Source of the DNA: Neurospora intermedia
Lineage: Eukaryota; Ascomycota; Sordariomycetes; Sordariales; Sordariaceae
Direction: 5' to 3'
Assembly: GCA_037102815.1 (NCBI GenBank)
Contig: BTPP01000003.1
Location: forward strand, 1,302,001 to 1,366,000
DNA: 64,000 nucleotides
A model generated the notes under the pieces. It worked only from the letters and a program-made list of their open reading frames with translations, did no database searches and was not told the origin of the DNA. The position numbers and the translations under genes are program-made. Below, piece after piece: positions 12,150 through 24,920 of the stretch. Numbering within the stretch: the first letter of the stretch is position 1; every line of letters starts with the position of its first letter.

Positions 12150-13191
12150 CCATCGCTCCCACCTACACTTTCTACCGCCGTCTAAATACAATACCCATCT
12201 CTTTATACTTAACTAACTCGTTAGTATACAACTCCCTATACTCTTTATTAATATTATTAAATCGTTCTATTACTAACTTCGTATTCTTAAAATAACTATA
12301 GATTTATTATATTCTATACCCTATATTCTATACTAATCGTTTAAAAAATATAATAAAATCGTTATTTAATATTTTATTACTACCCTTATTACAATATACC
12401 CACTTAAACTACTATTTAAAATCGCTAAAATATACTTTAATAAGGTTAAACTCGGGAGAATATAATAGTAAATACTATAATAAAACCCCCTTCTAATTAT
12501 ATACGTACTAGAATTCGGTATAGGGGTGCTAATTAGTATTATCTATTACTAAAATACTATTACAACCGGGAAATAGATTTATTTTAGGGAGTAGGTATTT
12601 CACTATTTAATTCTAAACCCTAGTTAAATCCGTTATACCTCTAAATACTAATATATTAAATAATCTATTTATTATAATAATTAAAAGGAAGTAATACTAT
12701 ATATTATATACGAACTTATTTAATACCGTCGTAATAGCGCCGTAGGGTACCCAACTAATATAATAAATACTATCCCTTCGGTCTATACTAGACTCATTAT
12801 AGAATATAAATATCTCTATAATAAATAAAAAGATCTTTACTATCTATTTAACTACTAGTATAGGGGATTATTATAATACTTTTATATAGAGTCGCTTCTT
12901 CTTCTACTTATTTTATCGAAGGTACCGCCGTATAGTCTCGGTCGAAATATATATATTATACTCGTTAGTTAAAAAAGTATAGATTTCGTCGAAGTATAAA
13001 TTGGATTTTAATATAAGGAGGTTTATAACTTCCTTTATAATATTAATTACAATTAATAAAATATAAGGAGCAATATTATATACAATATACTTTAAATACC
13101 TATATAGGAAACTTTCTAACATTTTAGAAAATTCGCAATAGTAGAAATACTTTACTAATATCCAATAAAGTGCGTTTATACTTCTATACAC
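12150..13191 (-). pseudogene. Tc1/mariner-type (DDE_3) transposase relic
   Basis: On the minus strand the N-terminal part (12913-13191, open for 92 residues) ends with YFDEIYTFLTNEYNIYISTE and IRRYLR, the helix-turn-helix region of fungal Tc1/mariner-like transposases. Farther on, PGCNSILVIDNTN (about 12535-12575) is the region of the second catalytic aspartate. LLLYSPEFNLIKVYFSDFK (about 12415-12475) matches the LPPYSPDFNPIE signature. Numerous TAA/TAG codons break the frame, consistent with RIP. I did not find terminal inverted repeats, so the element limits are unknown. Confidence 0.75.
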
Positions 13192-13390
13192 TCCTTACAC
13201 TTATACTAACAATCTCAATAACGTTATTAGAATATTTATTATTTACTAATATTATAATTATTAATACCATCTAATAGATATTAGGATAGCGTACTATATT
13301 AATAATAATTTAAAAGATAATATAAATATTAAAATAGACAACTATATAATATAGAATATTAAAATATCGACTTTTTACACCAGTTTTAGC

Positions 13391-13724
13391 CAGATTTCAA
13401 TATTAAACGATTGAATTGAGTCGTGTAAAGCGATATCAAATGGCCAGATTTGTCAAATGCGGTGTGTGTGTATGTGTGCACGCACACACCTCTTGCCAAG
13501 ACTGCACAGGCGATTGAGTGTGGGAACATGCTTCCCGCCGCGGCGTCTGGATTGGAGAACGCACTAGATCCAGACGATCAAAGGCTCTTTCCACATTTTC
13601 ATTGGGATTCGTTAGTGCAAAAAAAAAAACCAAACTCATCAATGTGAAGCAAATGCGCATTCTGCCAGGTCACACACACATTGCATGCGTTACCCGTACC
13701 ACGCCCAGATTAGGTAGAAGGGAA

Positions 13725-13765
<41 letters not shown>

Positions 13766-14478
13766 AGATCTCGCACTCTTCTTCCCTTACCTACCTCTAC
13801 CTCGCCGGCGTAGATCGAGGCCCCGAAACGGCTCCCGGTCGAGAGTCAACAAAGAACCTTAAGTTGGCCACGAGGGCCGAATCCGATCCGCAGCGCCGGA
13901 AAAAACTTGCAATCACAGTGAGACCAGCCGGCCGAAGCCTTCCATCGGTCCGTCAAGAGTAACAGTTTGGAGTATTAATTTGCAACGGAACATGAGCAAC
14001 AGGTAAGGTAGGGTATGGTAACATGCTACATATGTATGTAAGTTGCGAAGTTGTTTTGTCCATTCATCATCCGAAAGTCAGGCGAGTTGCCAACAACATC
14101 GAATTACAACTGTCCAACGTTAACCGTTCGACCATTCCAAGCTATGCTCTCGCCATCTCATTCATTCAATTTAACGTCAGTATACGCTCACCTCAGGGTT
14201 GACTCAGTGAGAACATAGCGAGGATAGTCAAGATATCACTGCAGGACAAAAACACCACAGGAGCTTTAGTCTGGGAAAGAAGACGAATCGCTATCCAATA
14301 TATATACATACCGCTGGCACAGGATGGCGAGGTCTCCTAACGCTAACAAAGACAAACTGACAGAGACTGGAATAAACCTGTGAAATCGATCGAGCATAAG
14401 AACCACCTCCCAAACCCCTTCCACCACTTACTCATCCGTCTCGTCCATCTGTTTACCTAGGATCACCTCTGCAGTGGC
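13391..14478. other. Intergenic DNA after the RIPped block, with a 32-base poly(A) run
   Basis: GC content becomes normal here. A run of 32 A lies at 13730-13761. Several open stretches overlap on both strands (13436-13862) but have no coding character. The last few hundred bases are probably the 3' untranslated region of the minus-strand gene that ends at 14479. I see no RNA gene. Confidence 0.6.
13461..13490. repeat. Alternating GT/CA palindrome at the RIP boundary
   Basis: ggtgtgtgtg followed by tatgtgtgca and cgcacacacc forms a nearly perfect 30-base palindrome of alternating purine and pyrimidine. It lies about 70 bases inside the point where TpA-saturated DNA ends and normal DNA begins. 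Such sequence can form a hairpin or Z-DNA. Confidence 0.7.
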
Positions 14479-17286
14479 TCATTCATTTTTTGGATCTTGC
14501 TCCTGTTCGGGCTCGGCAGGCGTTCCCCTCTCTTCGGTATCCCTCTCAGAGTCAAGCTGCGGGCTTTGGTTGGCCGACGAGCTTGTTGGTGGTGATTCCG
14601 GAACAGGTTCTAGTAGCGTTGGGCGATAAAAGTTATAGGTCTGCTTCTGCACCAACTCACGGTGATCAGCAGGAACAAATATACCCATGTACGACCGACT
14701 GTAGTGGGTGGTATGATGGTAGAAATAGGCGATATCTGTGCGAGGAATGCCGCGGACCAGCGGGACAATGGGTTGAAAGCTATCTTTCAAAGAAACGGGA
14801 GGAGGGAGAGTATCATCCACAAAGTACCAGTCCTTTGGAGGGTTGGGTAGCTTTCTTTTCCGGTCGTGGACCATGTACCGCAGATTGTCATCCATCCGAT
14901 ATCTGTAAGGTCGGTTCTGACGCGGAACATGGCCTCTGCTACCACGGTAGAAGAAGCATCGGCCTGGTGTCATCTCCCAAGGCTGACGGTCATCGGGAAT
15001 AACAATGTGCTTCGTTCTCGGCAAATCGTAAGAGGGAATCAACACACCTTCGCGTGGTCGATAATGGTCCGGAACAAAGGTCCAGCTATTCCAAGTCTCG
15101 GGCTTTTCGCCTATACAGATAAGGTCAAAGGGAGTCGGAGGAAGCATCACGGGCGTACAAAAGACTTCATTGTTGGGGTCATTCGGAGATACATGCCCCA
15201 ACGGGAGGAGAGTGCCTGTATTGTCCGCGCGACCCTGCCTGACAAAAAACTGGTAGGCAACATTACGTGAAGGGACACCTTTTTGACTGTAAACACGGAA
15301 CCTCCTGGCGTGATAGTGTGAGTCCACCGGAAGAGCGAGACCCCAAGGTCCATCAGGCATTTCAGGTCCGTCCCATAGATGTGTCTTAAAGATTTTGGCG
15401 TATTGATCACGTCTCAGCCCTCTCGGATTCGGCCGTGGCCAGTCGTCGCGGAGGAGCGTGGATAACAGTGTCGGTCCCGGTTTGCCCTTCACTGACAAGT
15501 CTATGACTTGTTTAGCCACGTTATACATGTTCTGAATGCTAGTTGTCCAAGGGTTCAAGAAAAAGGGGGTGTGTTCTTCTTTGGCCTTTCGCCAGGTCGT
15601 ATCGCCGAGGACGGTGGCCAATCTTTTCACCATGGATTTCTCCTGACTTTCCGTGATCCTTTGTTCAGACTCCAAAACGAATTGACGTGTCGCGACGCCC
15701 GTCTTCCATTTGCACCTCCCACCATTCGGGAGTGCGGCTTCAAAAATGGCCAAATCTGTTTCCTCGGGACCATCGCCACCGTGCCCCTCCACTCCCAAGT
15801 AGGTACGCAGCGTGTGAAACGTGCGCCAGGAGTTTATTTTATCCTCTGGGCTAGAATCGTCATCTGACGATGCTACCACAGTAAGCTCGCGAGACAATCT
15901 AGATGCACTGCTGGAGTTGACGTCTGCCGTAGCTTGAACTTGCACGCCACGCCAACGAGTCGGTGGGTCAAAATCGGGCATCAGTATCACTCGCAAGGGA
16001 AAGTGTTTTGAGTCATCGTCATCCCCCACGTCGTTCTGTCCGACGCTGGTTTTGCCTTTCCCGGTCACGTCTACTGTAGCATCTTCCTCCGCGAGATTCT
16101 GGGGCATATCAAAAGCGAGGTCAGGATCCTGCCACCTGGAACCGTCCTCCCACTCAGTTCCTGAATTCTCCGGAAGTCTCAGATCCAATAGTGCGTCGAT
16201 TAGGTCGACTCGTGAATAGTATGCGTTCATCGGCTCGTGGATACCCATATCGATCCTCATCACTCTGGGCTCGGCTTCGGTTTCGTCAATCGGCAGCCAA
16301 AAGGTCACGCTCAGACCGCCATGCCACTTTAGATGCATCCCAATCTTTTGCAGAACCAACACTGCCCTCTGGTTATGAGCCGATGTTTTGCGAAAATGGG
16401 AGGTGGTTTCTTGCTGCACGGGGAGGAGGGTCCAGCCATGCCATTTCTCCAGCTGGCCGTTGTTGAAGATACCTTGGGTCTGGTGCAACTAGCCTTTGGA
16501 ACTCAAGGTATTCGTAGTGATGACGAATTCCGTTGCGCTCTTGCGTTCGTCCGCAAGAATGTAGTCTTCCAGCTGCTTCTTCGACCTGATGCGCACATAG
16601 ACTGAATCCGACCCTTCCGTACGGTCTGTCAACATGACCGGATAGTTTCCCGAATCTTCGATGTAGCCAGAAGTCTGCATGATTGCGTGTTGAGAGTTGG
16701 TCTCCTTTCCGAGAAAGACCCAGGGATGGTGCCAAATCCCAAGGTCCCTCAACATGCGATACATTGCTAGCTTGTCGACAATGGAGTGAATCGACGTCAG
16801 CCTTGGAGTATGGACGCATATACCGCGCCGCCTGAGTTCCCTGATACGAGCTGCAAAGACGGCCATGGTATCGTGCTGTGGTATGATGTAGTGAATATCA
16901 TGTTTGTGGCAGATTTCCACAACCGCATCGTACCACGACACGTAATTCTCGTATCTCGAAACCGGCTTTAAAAAGTGCATCTTGTCCACGGGATATGCGA
17001 GCCTTTTCCGCTCCGTCGACGGGACATTCGGCGGGAAATAGCCGGGTGGGTAGAGGGCGTGAATTCGATAGTGCCCCTTTTTGTTGAGGATGGTGGCAAT
17101 TTGACGGCCTGTGGGTGTGGCGCCATCAGTGATCAAAATGGACCCTGATCGAAATCTCAAATGCTTCCTGTGTCTGTTCTCATATGCTTTGCGTTGAAGT
17201 TCGACATACTTGTCGTAGAATGGCAGCTTGGCCCAAGGGTTGTTTATCGCGCCATCTGGATCGGATGAACTGGACCAACGATCCAT
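14479..17286 (-). CDS. ATP-grasp-like protein gene interrupted by one in-frame TAG
   Basis: One minus-strand frame runs from ATG at 17284-17286 to TGA at the 14479 end, broken only by TAG at 16489-16491. The N-terminal half has a nucleotide-binding start (ILITDGATPTGRQIATILNK), then a region resembling the pre-ATP-grasp and ATP-grasp domains of carbamoyl-phosphate synthase-like ligases (YIIPQHDTMAVFAARI; IVDKLAMYRMLRDLGI). After the TAG the fold seems to continue (GIFNNGQLEKWHGWTL; WHGGLSVTFWLP), followed by a long C-terminal part I do not recognise and an acidic, proline-rich tail. Full length would be about 930 residues. No intron that removes the TAG fits consensus; the best GT...CTAG pair is only 36 bases. 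A CAG-to-TAG change is of RIP type, but the surroundings are not RIPped. The start is uncertain: an upstream exon may exist. Confidence 0.6.
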
Positions 17287-18660
17287 TCTTTCGAGGGAAA
17301 CTCGGATCGACAAAATGATATAGTGGTATTTGTAAGTTTGAGGTACTAGAAATGCTGGCGTTGAGATTGAGCGACGTTGCCTGGAGGATGGAAGCTCGGC
17401 GAGAACTCAAACGATACTAGGATGTCCAGGTTGCAGAAGACAAATTCCAGGTACCACATTTTTGATCTGGTATTTCTGCTTTTTGTGCAGTATTGGCTTC
17501 GGGAATGGTCGAGTGATTGCCTGATGTAAGCGGAGCATTTCATGCTAGAGGGCAAGAAGCAACAAGTTCTGGTTGCCCCATCTCCAATTTCTCGGTTGAC
17601 ATCGTTCTGAAGGTAAGTGCTGACGGGAGCTCACACATACATCCGAGATCATCTGGATATCACCCCTTTGAGGTCAGAAAAGCCACACAATAGCTGCCTG
17701 ATTCCGTACTTTGAGACCGTTCATCAGACGACATTCCCCAAAGAGTGAAATGGGACCGACGATGGTGCCAGCTACCTATTTGGTCAGCCATAGGGCGTAT
17801 CATGACTTCCACTTGTGCGAGTATTTTTCTTTGACAGGATAGTTGAATGCCTTTCTCGCATTTCCCTTCCTGTATCTTCCATTTACGAACCATCCGCTCC
17901 TTCACTCTCAAAGCTTCCGTGTTTACCCCCACGCTCTGTTTCCTGAGGAGCTCTTTTCCATGAACAAGCAGAGTGTCCCACATCTTCGCCATGACCATAA
18001 GTAACCAAGCACGAAAAATCCAACAAAGCCCCCTCCCGCAATCGCAGTTTTGTGTGGTATTAGGGCACTTCAATTACAAATGATTGTCCCCTGTGGTCAG
18101 GTCATTCGGAGTCCTCTCCAGGCCCCAAAACCAAAAGGATCTGGCGAGTTACGTACTTCTAGGTAGGTGCAAGCAGTATCTCCAGCTCGAAACGAACCAG
18201 GCGTCTCATGTTCGCAAAGTAGGTAGGTAGCAATATATGCTCAGCCCGTAGAAGGGTAGCAACGACAGCAACTCTAGGGGATACTATCGATGTCCACTCC
18301 CGTCCAGGCCGGGTTGACCAACAGCATGGAAACTCCGAGTCGGACGTACTGCCGATAACGGAGGAAGGAACTCGAGAGAGAGGAAGCCGAGTGGACTGCG
18401 GCAAAACACCGGCTAGGAAGGAAAGAAAGACCTAACAGGAGATACGGGAAGCAACAACTGAATGACAAGGGAAGGCGCGAACGACAACTGCGACTGCGAC
18501 TGACCCTTCCAGTCCTCCCCGTTTCTTCGTTTCTCACTGTTATGGACAGAAAACAATGACTTTCTGAATGGAGATTCGTGCCTAACTTCAAGCATTAAGT
18601 TTTCGATTCCCTGCTGTGGTCCAGGGTTCCTGCCACTCATCTTCTGGATAGTGTCGAGAA
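17287..18660. other. Upstream region of the ATP-grasp-like gene; possible unplaced exons
   Basis: The minus strand has open stretches at 17660-18073 (charged, with ATG candidates near 17994 and 17983), 17180-17410 and 17346-17555. Any of these might be a 5' exon, but I could not find a donor and acceptor that join one to the main frame without conflict. Putative splice-like motifs (ggtaagtgctgac at 17612) lie on the opposite strand. I treat it as 5' flank with unresolved content. Confidence 0.35.
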
Positions 18661-21600
18661 CGGAGTTCACCTAGTAATACCTCTACCTCTTGACCCTCAT
18701 TTCCACTTGCTACCGCATGATTTTGCTTGTCTCCGAAGGTACTGTGTGTTCAGAGTTACTCTCCCCAGAGGCGAGTGCTTCAGGACCAAGATCGTTCGAT
18801 TCTTCGTAACCGGGCAGCAATTAATGAGGCCTTGCCTCATCATCATTTCCTGACTGGAGCAAAGAGCTTCCATACAATCCCAGAGTTTGCTCTACATCGA
18901 TGCAAGTGCAATGCTCAACACGATCACTCACGAGCTTTAGGGTAAGGCCAACCGGGTAGTTCTTTCATCCGAATCAGAAGCGGAATCGCAACAACCAGCA
19001 TCCTCCGCTGCCCTGTATAAACCTTATCTAGAGATAGCTACTTCTAGACCTCCTACCTTGGCTTCTTTTTCTTTTTTTCGAATCGTATCCCGCCCTGACC
19101 TTTATTCTTTCCTTTCTAGTCACACACGTATTTGCCCATGATTGAGCTACCGACCTCTACCTACTTCGGCCCCGTTACCCTGTACCTCCTGCCGTGGTCG
19201 CCATATCGAGCTAGACGTCCGTAGCTGCACGTCTGGATGGAGCGCCGACTGACCATGCCGCCATCTTCTCGTTCAGGCTCCGCGATTTAAACATCAGAAT
19301 CCAATCGGGGTCGGGGTGGTCATGGCTTCAGCCTTTTCTTCCTCGTAGTTTGGACCGCGGTATCATAGTTCAAAGGCAAAGACAAGAAAGAGGCATCATG
19401 CCACACAGAACGAGATAACACACTGGAGATATATGCGGTGCATGAACGACACTGCTAACTACGTTAGTCACCATTCCATCTTAATAATAGCTTAGAGTAT
19501 TGGTATCGAAAGATCAAGCACGAACAGAAATCGTCAATGGATGTGGCAAGACTAACACACTTGGCTGCTCACAATGCGTTGGAGCTGAGATCATACAATA
19601 TTATTTACCACCAGCTGATGACATGCCGAACCTCCGCGAGCCATGGAAAGATATCCACCTCTTTCGTGCAAGGGGGTTCCCTTAGATGCCTAAAGTAAAT
19701 GAATGGCCAAACATATGAGAGCTGTAGCGACGGGAACAGCCAGCTAACCAAGTCGAGCAGAGCAAGAAAGCTCGGCAATAGATCATTCAACAACACTCTT
19801 TCAACACTTCCCTGACCTCCCCGAAATGCATCCAGTGGCGTGTGTCACTGCAGTCCGGCAAGCTGGAGAAGACCAACAGGAAATAGTGGTCTTAAGAAAC
19901 ACACGAAATGGGCAGCTGAGTGAGGTAGGTATAAAAAAAGTGGAAGGGGTCGTTACCACATGTAGGTAAGCACGATCCTGCCTTGAAGCCCCAAGGTATT
20001 ACATTTCCCTCCTTTTTTATTTTCTTCGTTGGGTTCCAATTCTCCCTCATTGTTCACCTTGTCCGTATCTGGTGTAGTGGGCACACAAATCGGCTCAGTA
20101 TATGTGCCCAAAACCTTTCAAAGAATGGTGCGTGAATCCAGACACGATGGGAATGGCAAGCGATTTCGGAAGTAACGGCTTGATTCGCTTGAAGATAGAT
20201 CCGAGACCTGGCTGATTTGAGTGACATGCAGCATATTGTTGCCGCAAGATGTTGACCGGCGGAATGAATGCTTAGGCGACCGGCGTGAAGTCACCTTACC
20301 AGATGATACGCAGTTCGCTCTCTGCAGGTGTTGCTCGGCCGGTTGATCGGGTTGTTTGGACAAATCGCAACATGCAGGTAGCATCCTATAGTGTTTATAT
20401 GGAAAACCCAGGTGGCAGCGATAGACGATGACAATGGTTGGACATGGCAACAGGTAGACGAGAAATGTCACCGTATCCTGAACCAATGAGGCCGGCATAC
20501 CTCACGTATCTTGAGCAAGTCGAAGCGAATTTCCTGCATAGCCATAACAAAAGTTACACCGGAGGAGGAAGAAGAGGCCTAGGCATGCTGGAGACCAAGG
20601 AGCTGAACTTCTAATATCCAAACATAACATGGCTATAATTCGAAAGAGTCAGCCCGTCGGCGGAGTTGGCACACCTTGGGTTCATCTCACGAGGTTGGAC
20701 TGTACAGGTTATAGGGAATGCGACAGAAGAGAATGACACTGCCGGGGTGTGATGTCGAAATGCTAGGTGCGTAGCACAGGAACGCAGTCAAATGCAACAG
20801 CGGCTTGACTGAGCGGGCCGCTGTGTTGTTCTGGCTTCTTGTAGACAGACTGCAACAGGTGAGATGCAGACGGTAACACATGGAGTGAGGGAATAGACGG
20901 AAAAAAGAAACGAGCTGGAGAGACCAACAACAGGAGCTTACGCTATAGGGGGTGTGTTGATTGGAGGTGTCTAGGAGGTTTGGTATCACAGGTATCAATG
21001 CATAAGGTATAAGATGGAGAGAGCGTTACCACTGGACGGCATGGCGTGGGGAAGCAGCCTACAAGGCCGGGTTGGTTAGGTGTAGGGCGTATGGGGTCCG
21101 CAGCCGTGCATGCGGGTGAGAGGGTGTGGCCTCTTCCGTACCCAAGGCCGGTGTGTATGTGAGCACACCGTATTCTGCGGTCCCATCCCCGATACTCCGT
21201 GGTTTAGTCTTTCACCTGGCGCTCACCTCTCTATCCCGCTCATCCGCCGATCTGGGTTTCGTGCGGGACAGAGGTAGAGTGCCGACGAGAGAACCACCCA
21301 ACAGGGGCAGAGAAGCCACAGAGGTGTTCATAAGTTGGACCGGTCCATTCAGTCGAGATGATATGCACATGCAGCTTGCAGCATATGATACGTCGGGTGC
21401 GGATGAGGAACTTTTGGAACTCGGAATGGGACACAGAAAGATAGCGGATGGACTTCTCTGATGTAGCCACCGAGGTCTGCTTCCTTCCAGGTAAGGCAGC
21501 CCGTACCTCACAGGTCCACAGCCGTGCATTGGACGCTTATCGTGGTGGGATTTGACGCGTGCAGACCGGCGCCGGATTGGTGGTGGGTGGCTGAAATCTG

Positions 21601-23690
21601 TAACGCTCAAGTTATACCGAGCCGTCCAGACGTCGCTCACAGACATGGTGGTTTCTGTTTATTGGCATGAAGACCAAGACACGTTGTTATGGCCTGCTCT
21701 GTGCGAGTCCACGGACGGTAGCAGATGACGTTGTAGTAGACGTCGTGGGCGGGTACGGGCCAGTGAGGACAAGACGATATAAACACAGCAGGAGCCGGCC
21801 TGGGCTGTTACCCAAGGGAGGTGCTTGCAGATGGTACGAAGCACAAGAGCGTGGAGTTGACTGGCGGCTGGTGTAGAGAGAAACCTCCAACAGCCTGTGG
21901 ACTGTTGGCCAAGTGTAACCATTGCGACCGAGACTGATCGGGAGCCCAGTTTTCGGAGAGGCGTGCCGGTGAAGGTCTGGAGAAGGCCATTCTCGAAGCT
22001 TACAGGTCATCTTGACTATGTAGTTAAAGCTCCCCGAGAACGGGATCGAGTTTCAGTACTGTGTAACCGTGCTGTACGGTAGACGCAGATGCTGAGGCGC
22101 AATGAATCCAGACCGGGAGTCCAGGACCGCAGAGGCCGACTTTGGCCAGACGTTCGAATGTTCTGAGCCTGGCATCGAGACGAGCTGTTGCTTTGCCATG
22201 TCCTATCGGATGTAGCGTAATCATGAGGCTGGCGGCATTTTTCCGTAAGTCTTGACCATTGGCTCTATCCGGCATCGACTATCAACTGCAGAGCGGCAGC
22301 AGAAGGGAACCTCAGAGTGTAGAAAAAATCCATGAGTGGTGAGGTGAGCCTTGGCATCCTGAGTATACCGCGAACTGGATGGGAACCGAACTCGGAGCTT
22401 CCCGGGCATCTAGCCTCCTCTGCCTCGTAGTGGCTGGCGTGTCCCGTCTAGTGGAAAGTACGGATATCCGGCGGCGCGGGGAAGGTGTGAGAATCATCAT
22501 GATCTTATGCAATGCGCCAGTCGTGGGCGATGCTTCGTTCCCGTTGGGTGTTGTGTTGGAGTTGGCCCGGCGTCAGATCAGATAGGAGGTAGAGTTGAGT
22601 TGTAGTGGGAAGGACAGCGACAGCGACAGCGCCAACGGAGATGTTGCCGGATGAGGTGCAGTGCTTTCTCGATGCTGTCTGGTCCTGAAGGCCAGGGCAG
22701 GTGCACGGACCTTACTTTACTGTATAGTTTATAGGCGATAGGCGAAGTCGGCAGGAAGGAACAACATCGCAATAAGCTGTTCCGGTGAAATGACAGTCGT
22801 CTTGATGCCTTGTTCCACATTCACTATGACCGGCTGGTTTGAAGTTGAACAAGGTAAAGTTAACAATAAGGTAGATGTAGGACGGTGATTCGCAAGTCTT
22901 GTCAGCGTCGGATCGATCTAAATGTCAGTGGCTAGAGCAGGCAATTTTGCGTTGCATGGTGTGGTTTTGTCACCTGTAGCAATGCCCGGTGACTGCCCTA
23001 GTCTACACCTATACCTTCCAGTTCCTTGGCTAGAGCTAGTTGAGGTGCCTTGCCTCCGTCTCAAGCTTGACTTTGCCAGCAGTGATTATACTTTAGAGGT
23101 AGGTGCATCCGTGGAGGATTAAGGATACAAAGGAAGGACTTGATGTAATAGGCTCGTTGTTTGAAGCTCCCCGTGCTTGTATCGAAGCACGTACCGGGTA
23201 TGAAGAGGGAAGATGCAAATAGACGGGTACTTTGCCCAGCATCGAAAGACAGCATGTTTTTGAGTATATGCCTAACTTGACCAGTACATACATAATACGA
23301 AGTTACATTACCAGAACGCACACCTGCGTCGAAAATATTTTGACCCCCGAATCGGCCCCTCAACGACTGGAGCGGGACGGGAGCTCACCCAATCCAGGTG
23401 GGGTCCGGAAGCTATCTGCTCATGCCGTTAACGGTTCCATCTGGCTAGTCTAGTCTTCAGACGGCGTTCTTGATGTCTTCCCATTGCAATTGAAGACGCA
23501 ATGGAAGGCCATTGTTCAATCTACCTGCTTGACCTATCTGGGCTTCCTTTTGATAACACCTCAACACCCATTTAAACCCGAGCCGACGCAGCATCGCCAT
23601 GTTCTAGCGAGATCTGCAGATACCGACGTCAAGCCTCCGTTCGACGTTGTCTCCATTTTCTGTCAACATCTCTTACTCCGCTGAGCAGGA
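18661..23690. other. Five-kilobase gene-poor region, no supported gene
   Basis: GC content is normal and there is no RIP. Open stretches reach at most 144 residues, overlap on opposite strands, mostly start at non-ATG codons and show no recognisable domain. The motif taggtagg and its complement recur (about 18162, 18218, 19924, 23096). I found no tRNA or 5S rRNA gene by eye. It could hold long non-coding RNA or very long leaders. Confidence 0.5.
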
Positions 23691-24920
23691 GCAAGGTGCG
23701 TCTCATGGCTCTTTACCTCTCAGTCTCAGTCAAATTGTTCACCTCATTCTCTCATGAAGCTTTTTTCCAGTTTGTTGCAGTAGTTTGAGTGATCTTTCAA
23801 TTTGAAACAGACATCAACATCAACACGATCATCAGCATCGCATTAGCATCAATACTACTGTGTCTGTCAAGCCCCATTGCTGATGCTTCTCAGGAAGGGG
23901 GAAAGGAAACATCATTGACTGCCGTGCAACATTCCGCTGGCTTGTTGATTGTTGCGTCCTTTAACCCACTGATGGCTTCTACTGCTCCAGATTTCTAGCT
24001 AGGTTGTTTTCCCCTTCCTCCTCCTTCTTCTTGTTCATATTTGTCGGCTCCTGGCGAGCAGTTCTCAAATTTCTCTCGTATTTTCCTCAATTTCGGCTCA
24101 GTACAGACCGGAACGCGGTTCAAATCTTGATATATCTAGGGTTCTTCTAGTCAACCCTGTCTAAGCTTTATTATCATTGCAAACCCTCATTTTCTGGACG
24201 GTCTCTTAGTTGCTTTGGTTTCTTCAGCGTGCCCCAAAACCCTCACCTCCATCCATTAACACGACCCTGGACAGTAAACGTACCCCTTTTGCTACATACC
24301 CCAACCCGCTTCTGTACCTTATCGAGACTGGCCTTATCCCATTACAGTCAACGCGGCCAACGTAACGTTCGTCTCTCGCCTTTTGTCAACAAGAGCTCCG
24401 TCGTAGCGTTACCGGCCGTTCGGCTATACGGTCCTGCTGGCTTGCTACCTACCTTGGCTCAACCGCTGTCCTCTAGTGGGAATCGAAAACTTACAACCTC
24501 ACTCGTACATTGGCCATACTTTTCTTCCACATATCTCACCTTCTTCTCTCACCGGGACCTTCGCCTTTCAAGCTAGGTGCCGCCGAAGGCTAAGTGCCCA
24601 AGAGATCCAGATCAGCAGATCGATTCTTTGCCTCATAGACTCGGCACATTGACTTCCTGCAAAGAGCCATAGTCTCTGTGATTGGAATAACCGCTCATCA
24701 TAAACATCGCGCATTCACAGCCGATTAGTTACAATTTCCTTGACCAGAACGCACCTTAGATTGGATCCCGGCTTTGGTAAGAGATTGGCAAACCCTTCTC
24801 TACGAGCGATCATCCTTTGTGTTGAGGTTCAGGGACAAAATCATCGGCCAGACTGGTGGCTGTATCATCATTTCACCAAAGTTCAAAAGGAAAGAAAAGA
24901 ATCTGAGCAAGAACGGCAAA
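23691..24920 (+). promoter_or_regulatory. Probable promoter and long leader of the half-zinc-finger gene
   Basis: Pyrimidine-rich, C/T-tract DNA typical of fungal promoters precedes the ATG at 24921. Possible leader introns exist: a gtgcgt donor near 23696 with acceptor ttgttgcag near 23780, and gtaaga at 24776 with gaggttcag near 24829. Several upstream ATGs and short open stretches would lie in the leader. None of this is proven from sequence alone. Confidence 0.35.

Noticed and set aside
17660-18073. 137-residue minus-strand open stretch upstream of the ATP-grasp-like gene
   Set aside because: It begins at a non-ATG codon, has no domain and could not be spliced into the downstream frame; kept only as a possible exon.
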